From Karstenula rhodostoma CBS 690.94 (taxonomy: Eukaryota > Ascomycota > Dothideomycetes > Pleosporales > Didymosphaeriaceae), in NCBI GenBank assembly GCA_010093485.1, contig MU001502.1, forward strand, positions 1,384,057 to 1,448,056: DNA of 64,000 nt, written 5' to 3'. The position numbers were made by a program, and so were the translations under genes. Shown in pieces: positions 33,401 through 44,216 of the stretch (positions within the stretch are counted from its first letter, which is position 1; every line of letters begins with the position of its first letter). The notes beneath the pieces are model-generated. The model made no database searches. It had not been told where the DNA came from and saw only the letters and a program-made list of their open reading frames with translations.

Positions 33401-36400
33401 TATGCAACAGCTCTGGCAATGCTCTCACGACGACTGAGGTCAGGTACTTGGTTGATCAAATCGTGGCGAATCGTGAGCCAAACGCGCGATCTGGGTATGC
33501 AGTGGCACTAGGCTGCATACACTCTCAGCTTGGAGGAATGGCTGCCGGATATCACTTGAAGAATATCCTTGGAATACTTATGTCGCTTGGTAACGATCCG
33601 CATCCCGTCGTACATTTCTGGGCTTTGGAAAGTCTGTCCAAGGTTGCCGACTCTGCGGGCCTTACATTTTCCAGCTACGTCACCAGCACGCTCGGTATGC
33701 TCGCGCAACTGTACGGCGCGGATACGCACAATGCCGAAGCAGCCAATCTGGGTAACTCAAACCTCGAACTTGACCTTCCAACCCCAGCGGTACTCGCACG
33801 CTGCATCGATAGCACAATCAATGTTCTTGGTCCGGACCTTCAAGACATGTCTAAAGCACGAGACATGATCATGACGCTGATCAGTCTCTTTAAAGCCGAG
33901 TCTGACATACTCATCACTATCGAGAGTCTAAAGTGTCAGGAACACCTTTCTCTGTACGCGCCGGGTCATATCGAGTTCTCCGTCTACGTCAAACAGTTGC
34001 AGCATGCGGTCGAGAGCAATGCCACACAGATATCTGACATGGCGGTGGATGGTCTTCACAACCTCATGCGAAGAGATACGGAGGAGGTCATACGGTCGGG
34101 CGAGCCGGGGCTTGAGGACCAACTTTGGCATATCCTGGACAGAGAACCCGAACACGAAGTTGTGCGGAATATTATTCGCAATTGGCTGCATCAGACTGGT
34201 CTTACGGACACGGCTACCTGGGTTCAGAGATGTCATTCTGTGCTGACCAAGACTAAGAAAGTGGTTGAGGCAGAAGAAAAAGTAGACAACAAACCCAGAG
34301 GCGGCCAGACTGATTTGCAAGATGAAGAAGTTGCTGGGTTCGCTGCCGCGGCTAATGCTACAGGTGAAGATGGAACCGCTACCCAGACGAGCCAGGAGCT
34401 ACTGAAGTGGCAGGTCCGAACTTTCGGCATGGACTGCTTGAGCGAGCTTTTGGCGATGGTGAGTAAGGAGGCGGCTTTCAGAGAAGAAGCACCGTGTGTG
34501 ATGGCGCTGCAAAAGCGGATAGCAGATGTCGTCCGCATCGCGTTCTCGGCATCTACTGCAGGCGTTGTGCAGCTGCGGATACGTGGTCTGAAGATCATCG
34601 ACCAAGTTCTTAAGGTTTGTTTGATTCTCTCGGCGCGAGATAAGTGCTGACAAAGATTGCACAGCTCTTTGGGAAAACGCCAGACCCCGATTTCCCGGAA
34701 GTAACACTGCTTGAGCAGTATCAAGCGCAGATAGGATCTGCTTTGACACCCGCTTTTGCGGCAGACTCCTCGCCAGAACTGGCCGCAGAGGCTGTCAATG
34801 TGTGCGCGACCTTCATTGCCACGGGTATTGTGACGGACGTCGATCGCATGGGACGTATACTTAAGCTCCTTGTTTCTGCACTTGAGAACTTCTCCAGTGA
34901 GTTGATTACCTTGTTCGCAAGATGACCCTCCTGACACATTCCAGGTGAAACGGAAGCCGCTGCCATCGGTGATCTCAAAGGTCTCAGTTCGAATGCAGCA
35001 GTCATGGTCAAAATGTCGGTGTTCTCGGCATGGGCTGAACTCCAGATTGCCAGTGCAGAGCAGAAGTACTTGGTCGACGTTCTTAGGCCTCATATCGCTC
35101 AGCTTACTCCACTTTGGCTCGCCTCACTACGCGAATACGCCCGTCTGAGGTTCGAACCCGATATTTCGTCGATGGGCTCAGCATCATTGTCCGGGAGCTT
35201 GGACACAATATACGCTGCGCTGAATAGAGAAACACTGCTGAAGGTAGGAGATTCGCCTATATCCGAGTATTTTTACTTACACACTGCAGTTCTATCAAGA
35301 GTCGTGGCTCAACCTCGTCGATGCAATTGCTAGTTTGATCGACGAAGACAGCGTGTTCGTCTTCGACGCGCTTGATGGCAAGACCGAATTCGACGAGCAG
35401 TCATCAACGCCCAACAAAAATCCTGATCACATCAACTACCGGGACGAACCCGTGGCTTTCTTCTTCGTTCTATTTGGCCTTGCATTCGAAGCACTGGCAG
35501 GCCGTCCGGGAGATTTACAAGCGTCGAAAGAGCAGATCCTGGAGATTCTCCAGGCACTAAAGAAGATCCTCCGACCATCAGTCTCTGGCCACGCCATTTA
35601 TCAAGAGGTGGTGTTCTCAGAAACGATGGACATGCTTGACCGCCTTGTCCTCACAGAGGGTTTGCAAGTTCAAACTGTTATTGTCGAAATAGCGAGGAAT
35701 CTTTGTCTGGGCCACCCATCAGCGAAGAGATCCCAGTACGTGCCTCACTATCATCCAGGGAACAGCTCGCTAACTTATCAACAGTACCTCCGATGGCGAT
35801 GAGCGTTTATCCGACGATATCGAACAGCTGTTCGAACTTACCCGCATCATGGTCCTCGTCTTGACCGGCCTCGTACCCAGCCTCGACGATGGCAAGAGCG
35901 GTGGTGCGTTCCCCTTCCCTATATATGCCCACTATCATGCCTAACACTTCCACAGTTCGTCACGATCTCAACGAGGAGGCCGTCGCTCTCCTTACCACCG
36001 CCCTCTCCGCCCTCGTCGACGCGGCCCACATCTTCCCCTCAATCATCAAGACAGACTTGCACGCCTGCATCCTTCATATCTTTGTCACCATTCTCGGCAC
36101 TGGCTCCTGCCAAGCCACAGCCATTCCGCAAGCCCTTCCCATCTTCAAACGCTTCGTCACGAGCATATCGCAGATAGCGGAGCCCGGCTCCGACACCAGC
36201 ACCCAGCTCCGCGCGACACTCGTCCGCTTCCTCCAGACACTCAAACGCGCGCAAAACCGTGACTTTGACGCTGCACTCGCATGCGAGAAGAACACAATAC
36301 TCACCACGACCATCCTCCTCAGCTCCGCAGCTTCCGCCTTCACCGCTGACGACCCGCTCATTAAGCGCTTCATCGAAGAGCTCTTCGACTGCCTCGGCAG

Positions 36401-36875
36401 CAGAATGACAAGCAAAGTCGCCGCGGGCTGCTGTCGCTCCTTATTATTGCTCCCGAAAAAAACACCCGTCGAAACCGCCATCGCCGCGCAGATCCTTCCG
36501 CAGGTACTTACCTTCCTCGCCAACCCGTCCGACGCCCAAGGCCTCGACGAATCCCGTACCACGCTCGCGCAGACGCTCGTGGCGTTCATATCGACTCTAT
36601 CTACCCCCGCGCAACGCCTCGTCGCGTCCAAACTCATTATCCCCGCCTTACTCGCTAGAGTGCGGAAAGAGCCCAAGGCGAGTGCGGAGACGGCGGGCAG
36701 GTTGCTGGAATTTGCGGGCGCGGATCAAGCTAGCTTTAGAGAGGTTGTGGGGGCGCTGGCAGTCGAGGAGAGGGAGTTCTTGCAGGGGGTGCTGAAGAGT
36801 GGGCAGGGGGTTAAGAGGGAGGTGAGGGAGGAGAGTGGGGAGCCGAGTATTGCGTTGAAGATGAACTTTGGGTAG
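30483..36875 (+). CDS. LAA1: Giant HEAT-repeat protein LAA1/HEATR5
   Basis: AP-1 clathrin-adaptor accessory protein that acts at the trans-Golgi/endosome. Seven exons: 30483-32930, 32977-34614, 34665-34896, 34945-35243, 35290-35735, 35785-35903 and 35956-36875. All phases fit and give 2033 residues, the usual size. The protein is almost wholly helical HEAT-type repeats. The N-terminal block has AAAHCLGAVFEAAGDSAIG and SVRHAAASCISASLVKNYSE. The central block has HPVVHFWALESLSKVADSAG. Exon 2 begins LLSPICSAREHDSISLY, matching the frame of exon 1. It starts 216 bp from the divergent YebC/TACO1-like gene. All introns are 45-52 bp. Confidence 0.9.
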
Positions 36876-37209
36876 AGATAGGTGGGGCCTTTGGGCTGAA
36901 TTCAGTGTTTTGTTCATGTTTGATGAGGGTGTGGTTGAGGGTGATGCCGTGCATGCCTGTCAAGCGTTGACGGCACCTTCCCTGGCATATGCAGTAAGAG
37001 CCTGCCTGTAATTGTTCTTCAATTGGGAGGATGGAAGACAATTGGGGAGGGGTATTTCCTCCCATTCGAACTGGTTGAAAAACAACGTTACCAACTTGAT
37101 CAAGGCTAAATATTGAATTTGTGATAATACACCATATCCATAATACAAAATCCACTTATAGTATTATCGGAATAACCACGAATCTTGTATTGATTGCGAA
37201 GAGGCCGCT
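36876..37209. other. Intergenic, convergent 3' ends
   Basis: 334 bp between the stops of LAA1 and the GH28 gene. The AT-rich part at 37080-37160 probably carries polyadenylation signals for both. No gene seen. Confidence 0.6.
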
Positions 37210-38515
37210 TCAACCCGAAGCCCCAGAGCTACAAGCAATACCCGGATTCGCATTATCAACATTCGCACACAGATACTTCGCGGTCCCGCTCGCCGCCTTC
37301 ACCGTCCACCCCGAGAAATACACGTTGCAAGTTCCTCCCGCAGGACAGTTCAAATTCGCGACGGTAGGCGAGTACTTTGAGCTCGTGGTGCCTTTGAAGT
37401 TCTTGAAGTAGACGTCGGTGATCTGAGCAGTCGACGGGTTGGCCGAACAGTATGCGGCGTCCTCGTTGTAGCACGACTGGATCTGTGCAGCGTAGTCGCT
37501 CGACGTCACCGTCACGCCATCGTATGTGACGTTTCTCACGACGGCGCTCCCGTGGGAAGAGCCCCCCGGATATACCTTGATCCCTACAGCTTTTGTTGCG
37601 CCCTCCATGGTCGCGTTGGTCACGTAGATGTTAGATACGGTCTCGGTCTTTCCTGCACTCCCGCCGAGCGAACCAACGGAGAGGCCGTGCGAGCCTTTGC
37701 AGTGGATCGTGTCGACGGTTACGTAGTCTGCGCCTGGCTTGAACGCCACGCAGTCGTCTGTGTTGGAGATGACGATGTTCTTGAGGGTGGTGTATGTTGC
37801 GGGGCCGACGTCGATGCCGTCGGTGTTCTTGGCTGGGTTGGTGGATTTGGATTCTGCTGTGAGGTGGAGGGACTCGTAGGAGATGTGGGAACTGTCGCCG
37901 TTGTTGGTGATGAAGAAGGCTAGACTGTGTGATGAGAATTTTTGATCCGGAGAAGGGAGAGTGGTTTATGTGTCGCAACTTACATGGCGGGTTCTTGAAC
38001 CGCAAATTGCTTACTGCAATATTCGTCGACTTCCCGCCGATGTTCAACAGCTTCGGTCGCTTATAGCTCTTGTCACTGGCGAATTTGTCGTAGCTCGCCT
38101 GCCCATTTCCATCGATGACCCCGGTTCCGGTCACGCTGCGTATTTTCGCGCCGCTGATGCCGCTCACGGAGATGATGGCATTCACGCCATTCCAAAACGT
38201 AGTGTCGTCTGAAGCTTTCAAAGTTCCTTCAACCTGAAAGTCGCAGTTGGAGCAGCCAGTCAAGTCGAGCGTGCTACGGATCATATAAGTTTTGCCGGCT
38301 GGGATAACGATGGTGCCTCCGGCGCCGCATGACTTGAAGGCTGCTTCGATGGCGGGGACATCATCCGTGCTTGCGCTTCCTGCGGAGGCGGGCGTGCATG
38401 TTGCGCGCTTTGTCACGCCATCTATGCTTCGCGAAAAGAGTGGATTGGACTGGATGGTGGCGGCTAGTGCCGCGCTGGAGAGAAAACTGACAAGAAGGAC
38501 AGCGTTATGCATCAT
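37210..38515 (-). CDS. Secreted GH28 exo-acting pectinase (exopolygalacturonase-like)
   Basis: Beta-helix enzyme that hydrolyses the galacturonan backbone of pectin. Two exons (38515-37984 and 37919-37210) with a 64 bp intron give 413 residues. A signal peptide is clear (MMHNAVLLVSFLSSAALA). GH28 motifs in order: NTDGIDVG, NTDDC (two catalytic Asp), CKGSHGLSVGSLGG (catalytic His) and GIKVYPGG. The last normally reads RIK. Here Arg is Gly and Lys is kept, as I recall for xylogalacturonan-type members. GSHG and this change favour an exo- or xylogalacturonan-acting enzyme over an endo-polygalacturonase. The start is the first ATG after in-frame upstream codons that lack ATG. Divergent from a pectin methylesterase. 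Confidence 0.9.
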
Positions 38516-38992
38516 GACTGTGTAGTCTGGGCAACTACATTTCCAAGACAATGCTTTCTTATAAGTTTTCGGGATAGTTGTATTTAGAGTAGGTGACGCG
38601 GACTGTCGGGTTAATGCAGGTCATTTACTGGTGGAAATGCTTATCATTAGACCAGCCTAGTTTCATCTCCATAACGTTTCAAGCGACTGGAGGGGCAGGA
38701 ACATTCGCTTAAGATTTGCTAAGTAAGAACTCTGAAGTGTTATTGATCTGCACTAGTCACTCCTTCGCCAGCTTATTATTGGCTCCTCTCCGTCCACATG
38801 ACCATACTCGGTGAATATAAAATCTCCCGGTGGTGTATAACGGAAACATTCTAGGCCGGAATCCGCACACAAGCATGGCTACCGAGGCACACTCTCCGAC
38901 CTTCCGGTCGGTCTTGAATGGCCCGAGACTAATACATCAGTCTCGAAGAGCACATCTCTGAAGTCGCGATCTCTGTGAAAGTTTCAGTCGAA
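38516..38992. promoter_or_regulatory. Shared promoter of the pectinase pair
   Basis: 477 bp between opposed ATGs. TATAAAA at 38816-38822 faces the methylesterase, 171 bp before its ATG. On the minus strand TATAAG (38563-38558) lies about 45 bp before the GH28 ATG. A CCAAT box on the minus strand occurs at 38782-38778. The layout fits joint induction by pectin breakdown products, which is inference. Confidence 0.55.
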
Positions 38993-40089
38993 ATGAAGAT
39001 TTCAACCTTTTTGATCGTTCTTGCTTCCAGCTTCGGTCTGGGTTCGGCATCACCTCTAACGAAACGTGCCAGTCGCACAAGTCCTCCGAGTGGATGTAAA
39101 GTCGTACGAGGATCTGGGACGCAGTCCGGTGAATACTCCACCTTAGGTGCTGTTATCACGGCTTTGGGAACAACGTCCACAGCCTCAGCTTGTGTTTTCA
39201 TCTACGGCGGTACATACACCGAGCAAGTTGTGATCCAGTACAAAGGACCGCTAACCATCTATGGTTACACTACCGAGTTGGTCTATATCTTTCCTCTAGA
39301 GAACACTGCTATAGGATACTGACCATAGCAAGCACGAGCTCGTACCAAAACAACGCCGTAACAATAACCCACAAACTTTCCAGCCCAGACGCAGGCTCCC
39401 TTGATGCTTCAGCCACAATCAACGTCAAGTCCTCCTCTTTCGCTCTCTACAATATCAACGTCGCAAACACCTACGGAAAAGGAGCACAGGCTGTCGCACT
39501 TGTCGCCAATGGCTCCAAGCAAGGCTACTATGGCGTTTCCTTCAAAGGCTACCAAGACACTCTCTTCGCCAAATCAGGTGACCAGTACTACTCAAACTGC
39601 TACATGGAAGGCGCCGTGGACTACATTTTCGGCGATGCAAGTGCCTGGTTTGGAGAGTGCACCATAGCTAGCAACGGTGGTGGATCGATTACAGCGACTT
39701 CGCGAGAGACGAGCAGTGACCCGGCGTGGTACGTCTTCGACCATAGCACGATTACTGCTGCACCTGGCGCTAATTTGAAGGGCGCGGTGTATCTTGGTCG
39801 TCCGTGGCGCGTCCTTTCGCGTGTTATGTACCAGAACAGCGTTCTCACGGATGTCGTCAATGCAAAGGGCTGGACAGATATGGCTGATGGAGCCACACCG
39901 TAAGTTACCTCGCTCTCGTGACCGATAGACAATATCGCTAATAGTGATAGGTTGTACTATGAATACAACAACTCGGGTGCCGGCGCTGGCACTTCGGGCA
40001 GGAAGTATCTGTCGGCTTCTGGCGCTGCTGTTACCAAAGCGCAGATCTGGCCCAACTCAGGAACAGTCTGGTACGATAAGTCTTACTAG
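38993..40089 (+). CDS. Secreted pectin methylesterase (CE8)
   Basis: Removes methyl esters from pectin, exposing galacturonate for GH28 hydrolases. Three exons, 38993-39276, 39333-39899 and 39951-40089, give 329 residues. The first junction uses a weak GTTGGT donor and a CAAG acceptor, but it alone restores the family sequence GYTTDTSSYQNN. The signal peptide is MKISTFLIVLASSFGLGSA, followed by a KR processing site. CE8 motifs: SFKGYQDTLF, the active-site Asp in EGAVDYIFGDASAWF (usually DFVFG) and YLGRPWR. The tail WPNSGTVWYDKSY closes the beta-helix. Length is normal. Confidence 0.92.
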
Positions 40090-40504
40090 GCGGAGTCTAT
40101 ACTATTTGGAAGCTGTGGGAACTGTACACTTATAGCGTGACTTACATGTGTCAACCATTCGAAGTGGCATTGAATAGCGGTTGAGAAGGATCCCTGGTGC
40201 TTGTTCTGTGAGTTCACATTATGTGCTGTACGATGCGACCCGAACATTCCCGACCGAGTCAAGAGCATTTTGGCACGACACGAGGAGCTCGTTTTTCCCC
40301 ACCATCACTCCAAAACCCAATAGGGTTTCTTTATTTTTGGACGAGATGAGAGAAGAGGAAAAGCGCTATTTTACTAGTACTGTAGAATCTTATACTAATT
40401 GAACAAAGTCACGTCAGTTAGCGAGGCGCTATTCCTCAATAAAAACGAGCTCTTCGTATCAACACAAGGCCAAGGATTGTAAGATGTTGCACCAACTGCA
40501 TTAG
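40090..40504. other. Intergenic, no gene seen
   Basis: Between the methylesterase stop and the headless hydrolase frame. It should hold the methylesterase terminator. No start region for the hydrolase (GxWH-type first strand) could be found here. Confidence 0.5.
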
Positions 40505-41188
40505 GACTGGTGGTGGGGCTGGAGCATATCTCGCGTACTCAAAAGAAGAAGGTCCTCGCACCGGCTCCCCACAGCAGTTGAGAAACTCCCTGTCCCAGCT
40601 GAAGCAACCCTCAAAGGCAACACCAAAATCATCAAATCCGAACTCGCCAACTTAGCAGACGTTGGACATCCAATCACCATCTTCTGCCATTCTTATGGAG
40701 GCGTACTTGCATCAAACTCCGTCGACGGCTTCCTGTGGACACAGCGCAAGGCAGCCGGTAAACAAGGCGGAGTCGTGCATGTTGTATACATGGCGGCATT
40801 TATAATCCCGCCTGGAGCGGCGCTCGGTGACACTCTGGAAGGAAATATACCGGAGTGGTTGCAGGTGGATGGAGCGAATGGTATACTACACATAAGCGAT
40901 CGCCGGATATCCTTTTACAACGACCTTGATCATACTGAGGCCCTGGAGTGGGCAGAAAAATGCGTGCATTGCTCTTTGCACTGCTTCCAAGATAAGTTGA
41001 GCAGTGCGCCTTACGAGTATATCGGGAAAGGGCTGGACGCAACATATCCGGTTTATAAACAGGATGCCCGAGCCATGATGCCCATTCAAGAGGCCATGGC
41101 GACATTAATTGGGGAGCACAGGAACATGGAGTATATAGATACTGGACATGCGCAATGGTCGGTGCTTCTGAGGAAGTGGCAAATGTAG
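40505..41188 (+). pseudogene. Alpha/beta hydrolase lacking its N-terminus
   Basis: Open frame of 227 codons that follows a TAG (40502-40504) and has no ATG until about 40791, after the active site. It resembles fungal AB-hydrolase-1 proteins: LPTAVEKLPVPAEATLKG, a nucleophile elbow (IFCHSYGGVLAS, Ser), VVYMAAFIIPPG, and a late catalytic His in YIDTGHAQWS just before the end. The first strand and oxyanion segment, about 20-30 residues, are missing. I read this as a 5'-truncated relic. A short first exon with unusual splicing is possible. It borders the 47 bp repeat array. Confidence 0.6.
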
Positions 41189-41469
41189 TGTGGAGAGCTT
41201 GGGAGACCAGCAAGTCTCGTTTAGAAGAGTCAAACGCACAGTAAAACCCCCCCTTTCCTTCCTAGAACCATTACAGTGAAGTCGCCAAGATATTGCTGTA
41301 TCCCACAGTGATCGTGCAGCATGAAACGACAGACTCCTTGTAACTTTGTGGTTTCGTTATATGACGTCGTTTCGCATGTAATATCCTAATCCTAGCCAAG
41401 CTCCGATATGCCATGCTCTAACATGAGTAATATTATGTGCTGTTGAAAATCATGTATTCACCCAGATAA

Positions 41470-44005
41470 GGTATTTTTGGACGCGGGAGGGAAGCAACCC
41501 ATGATATGGTGGTTGATTGATTTCTGAGGATACCTGTGCCGCCGGTTCTAGTGAGACGAACTCCAGGCCAGCCACATGCCTGGTCATTAATCAAGCTTCT
41601 GGGACACCAGGAGGCCGTCGCATTTTGTCAATCGTTGAGGCTTTTAGAGACCAGGGAAATGTCTCATTTTAAGACGTAAGTTGCTTTTAGAGGAGTTGCA
41701 TGTCCCCTCGTGGGGTTAATTATGTGAAGACCGTGGCGCCAGGAACCGACCATACTTTAAGTTGTGTTCATCTCAAATGCTCCTGAGGCGATCGCATAAC
41801 TACTTCGTCCGAAACGTTTTTGACGGCTCAGGGAATCAGCACATAGCTCCATACGTGTGGGTCTTAGAGAAGCAGGGGAGGCAGCATGTAATCGCCTTGT
41901 ATACATTCATAGAAGCCCCAAACACCAAGTCCAGCACATTCCCAGTAGGGTTCGTGCTTTCGAGACTTCCAGCGGGAACCACGTGAATCCTTCGATCAAT
42001 GCATCTTGGAGAACCCAGGGAGCAGCATAGTTGATGGCGATGCCTTTTCGGACACACCAAGGACACTGCATGTTAATGCCATGTGTACATTTGTATATAT
42101 TCCGAAGACCACAAGGCGGCCACCCATATTTCCTAACCCCAAGCCGGTTTTGGACACGCCGGAGTCCACCACATATTTTTTGTTCACCCCGCCTTTTTGG
42201 ACGCCCAAGGAAAGAAGCACATAGTTACAAAGTCGCCGACTTTCTAACTCGCCATAGAAGTAACACATACTGCGCTTGTCCAATTTCAAGACACCGAGCC
42301 CGACACATGACTCATCTTCGAATACATCTAGAGACGCCACGCGGCCATGTCATAAAACGGCAAACTTTCTGTTTCTTGATACGCCGTAAGGTTACCGCAT
42401 GACTTTTCAGAGTGGGATATTTGACACGTCACGGACGCAGCATATGGCAATCCCCTTTTCGTCTTGTCACTTGTGGAGAAGCGGCGGATACAACATTTCG
42501 CCAACATCTAGTAGATGGGCACACCAGAGGCCGAGGCCGCCACATTATTAGACGCCGTCGTGATTGTAAGACGTCCAACAGACACCACATGAGCTCTCTT
42601 CAGGCTCGAATTTCGAAGACACAGGAGACGCAGCACATGTCCGCACATTGGCTGCCATTTTGGAGAAGGCGAGGACAGAACATAGAACCGTTTGCTTTTC
42701 ACTTGGAGACCAGGTAAACCTACCCCAACGAACCCCTGATGTACCTGTGGAGACCAGACGCCGAGGCCAGCACATTTGGTGTGGCCAGGCCTTTTTGAGA
42801 CAAAGGGAGGCCGGGACATGGTAACTACGCTGAAAGGTTCAAAGGAAGCGGAAGACACCACATCACGAAGACCTCTTCTACTTTTGGAGGCGCCAAAACC
42901 CGCACATGGGAGGGTATTAGGCTATCTTCTAATACGCTCGGGGTCAGGACACACCATATCACCTTGTGCTGCTACTTGAAGAGAGCAGACGCCGAGGCCA
43001 GAATATCCCGGTTTGTACACTCGTTTTAGGGAACAGACAATTGTAGCGAGGCATGGTGACGTTAACGGTACTGGTTGCGCATCGTCGTAGGTAAACTTGA
43101 CTCTGAAACACCCAACACCAAGACCAGCACATTGAACATCGATGTTGGGGTTTTGAGACTGCAAGAAGCTAGGACATGCAGCCACATCAATGTGCCCGAG
43201 GCCAGCATATCACGCTCGCCTGCTAGGCTTTGAGACCGGAAGAAACCAGGACATGCATCATCCTCTGCCCATTTTCGAGAATCCAGGAGGCCACCGCATG
43301 CCCCCTAGGCCTGCTTTCTTCGAGACGCCGAAGTGACCACATGATGTCCATCCCGACTTGTTTCGAGACGCCGAGCCCACCCCATGACTTGCTTCGATAT
43401 ACTGTTCCAAGACACCGAGCCCACCAAACCCCTCCTCAGCACTACCCCTCGACAACGCCAGGAGCCCTCCCCCTTTTATTCTTTCTCTACGGCTCCCAAA
43501 CGCCACCCACATGCAATCTTCTTCACTGCCTTTTCGAAACCCAGGAAGCCAGCGCACATCATGTGCCGTTACTTCTCATTTTAGAGACACCCGAGTCCAC
43601 CACCAACATTCTCCATTGTGGGTTCTGTTTCCGAGATGCCAAGGCACCGCATCCGATTCTCCTCCCCTTTTCTTCTTCTTGAAAAAACCAGAACTCCACC
43701 GCCCACATGCCTATATCGCCGTCCTTTTTCGAGATCCCAGAACTACCACATGGTTCCTATTCCACCGTTTTTTTCGAGACACCAGACACCAGACACCAGA
43801 GACACCCAACACTAGACCCTCGTTCCGCGCTTTTTAGAGACCCGCCAGGAGGCCACCACATGTGGTTATCGATTGCTGTTTTGAGAAACCCAGGACGAGG
43901 GACGCGGCATATTATGCCGTATACCATACCCGTTTTAGAGACGCCAAGAGCGGCACATGTCGTCGGTCTTCCAGATGTTTTAGCCAGACGAAACCAGCGC
44001 AGGAT
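41470..44005 (+). repeat. Degenerate tandem array, about 50 units of about 47 bp
   Basis: A recurring core, roughly TTTT-n-GAGAC-n-CC-n-AGG-n-n-CCACCACATG, recurs in one orientation about every 41-56 bp, with poorly conserved sequence between cores. Examples of cores: GAGACGCCGAGCCCACCCCA at 43365, GAGAATCCAGGAGGCCACCG near 43279, GACACGCCGGAGTCCACCAC near 42152 and GAGACCCGCCAGGAGGCCAC near 43838. The best kept parts are the T run, GAGAC and CACATG (an E-box, CANNTG). The period is not a multiple of three and stop codons occur in all frames, so it is not protein repeats. Units are more alike in the 3' third. Unit counts are by eye. Confidence 0.8.
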
Positions 44006-44216
44006 TGTAAAGAGAAGTCTCGCTGCGGGAGGTTAGGGTGTTTTATATGCTGGCGGGAGGGCTGGAGAGGGGTCGAGGTGGAGGTGAGCATCACCATCAC
44101 CATCACGTATAGTCCAAGCGAAGAATACTACTACAACAATGCCATGATTATATCTACGCTTGAGCTCCATCATGCCCGCTCAGACCATCTATCCAACATA
44201 CCCCACCCATATTAGT

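Noticed and set aside
41470..44005. CRISPR array
   Set aside because: Repeats with intervals resemble one in layout, but the repeats are far too divergent, the spacing varies by up to 15 bp, there are no cas genes, and the host is a eukaryote.
41470..44005. Protein-coding repeats (several frames of 60-150 codons)
   Set aside because: The unit length is not a multiple of three, so each unit changes frame. The apparent motif repeats in translation (FRDT, FETP) only reflect the DNA core.
44088..44105. CATCAC microsatellite
   Set aside because: Only three short copies. Too small to be notable.
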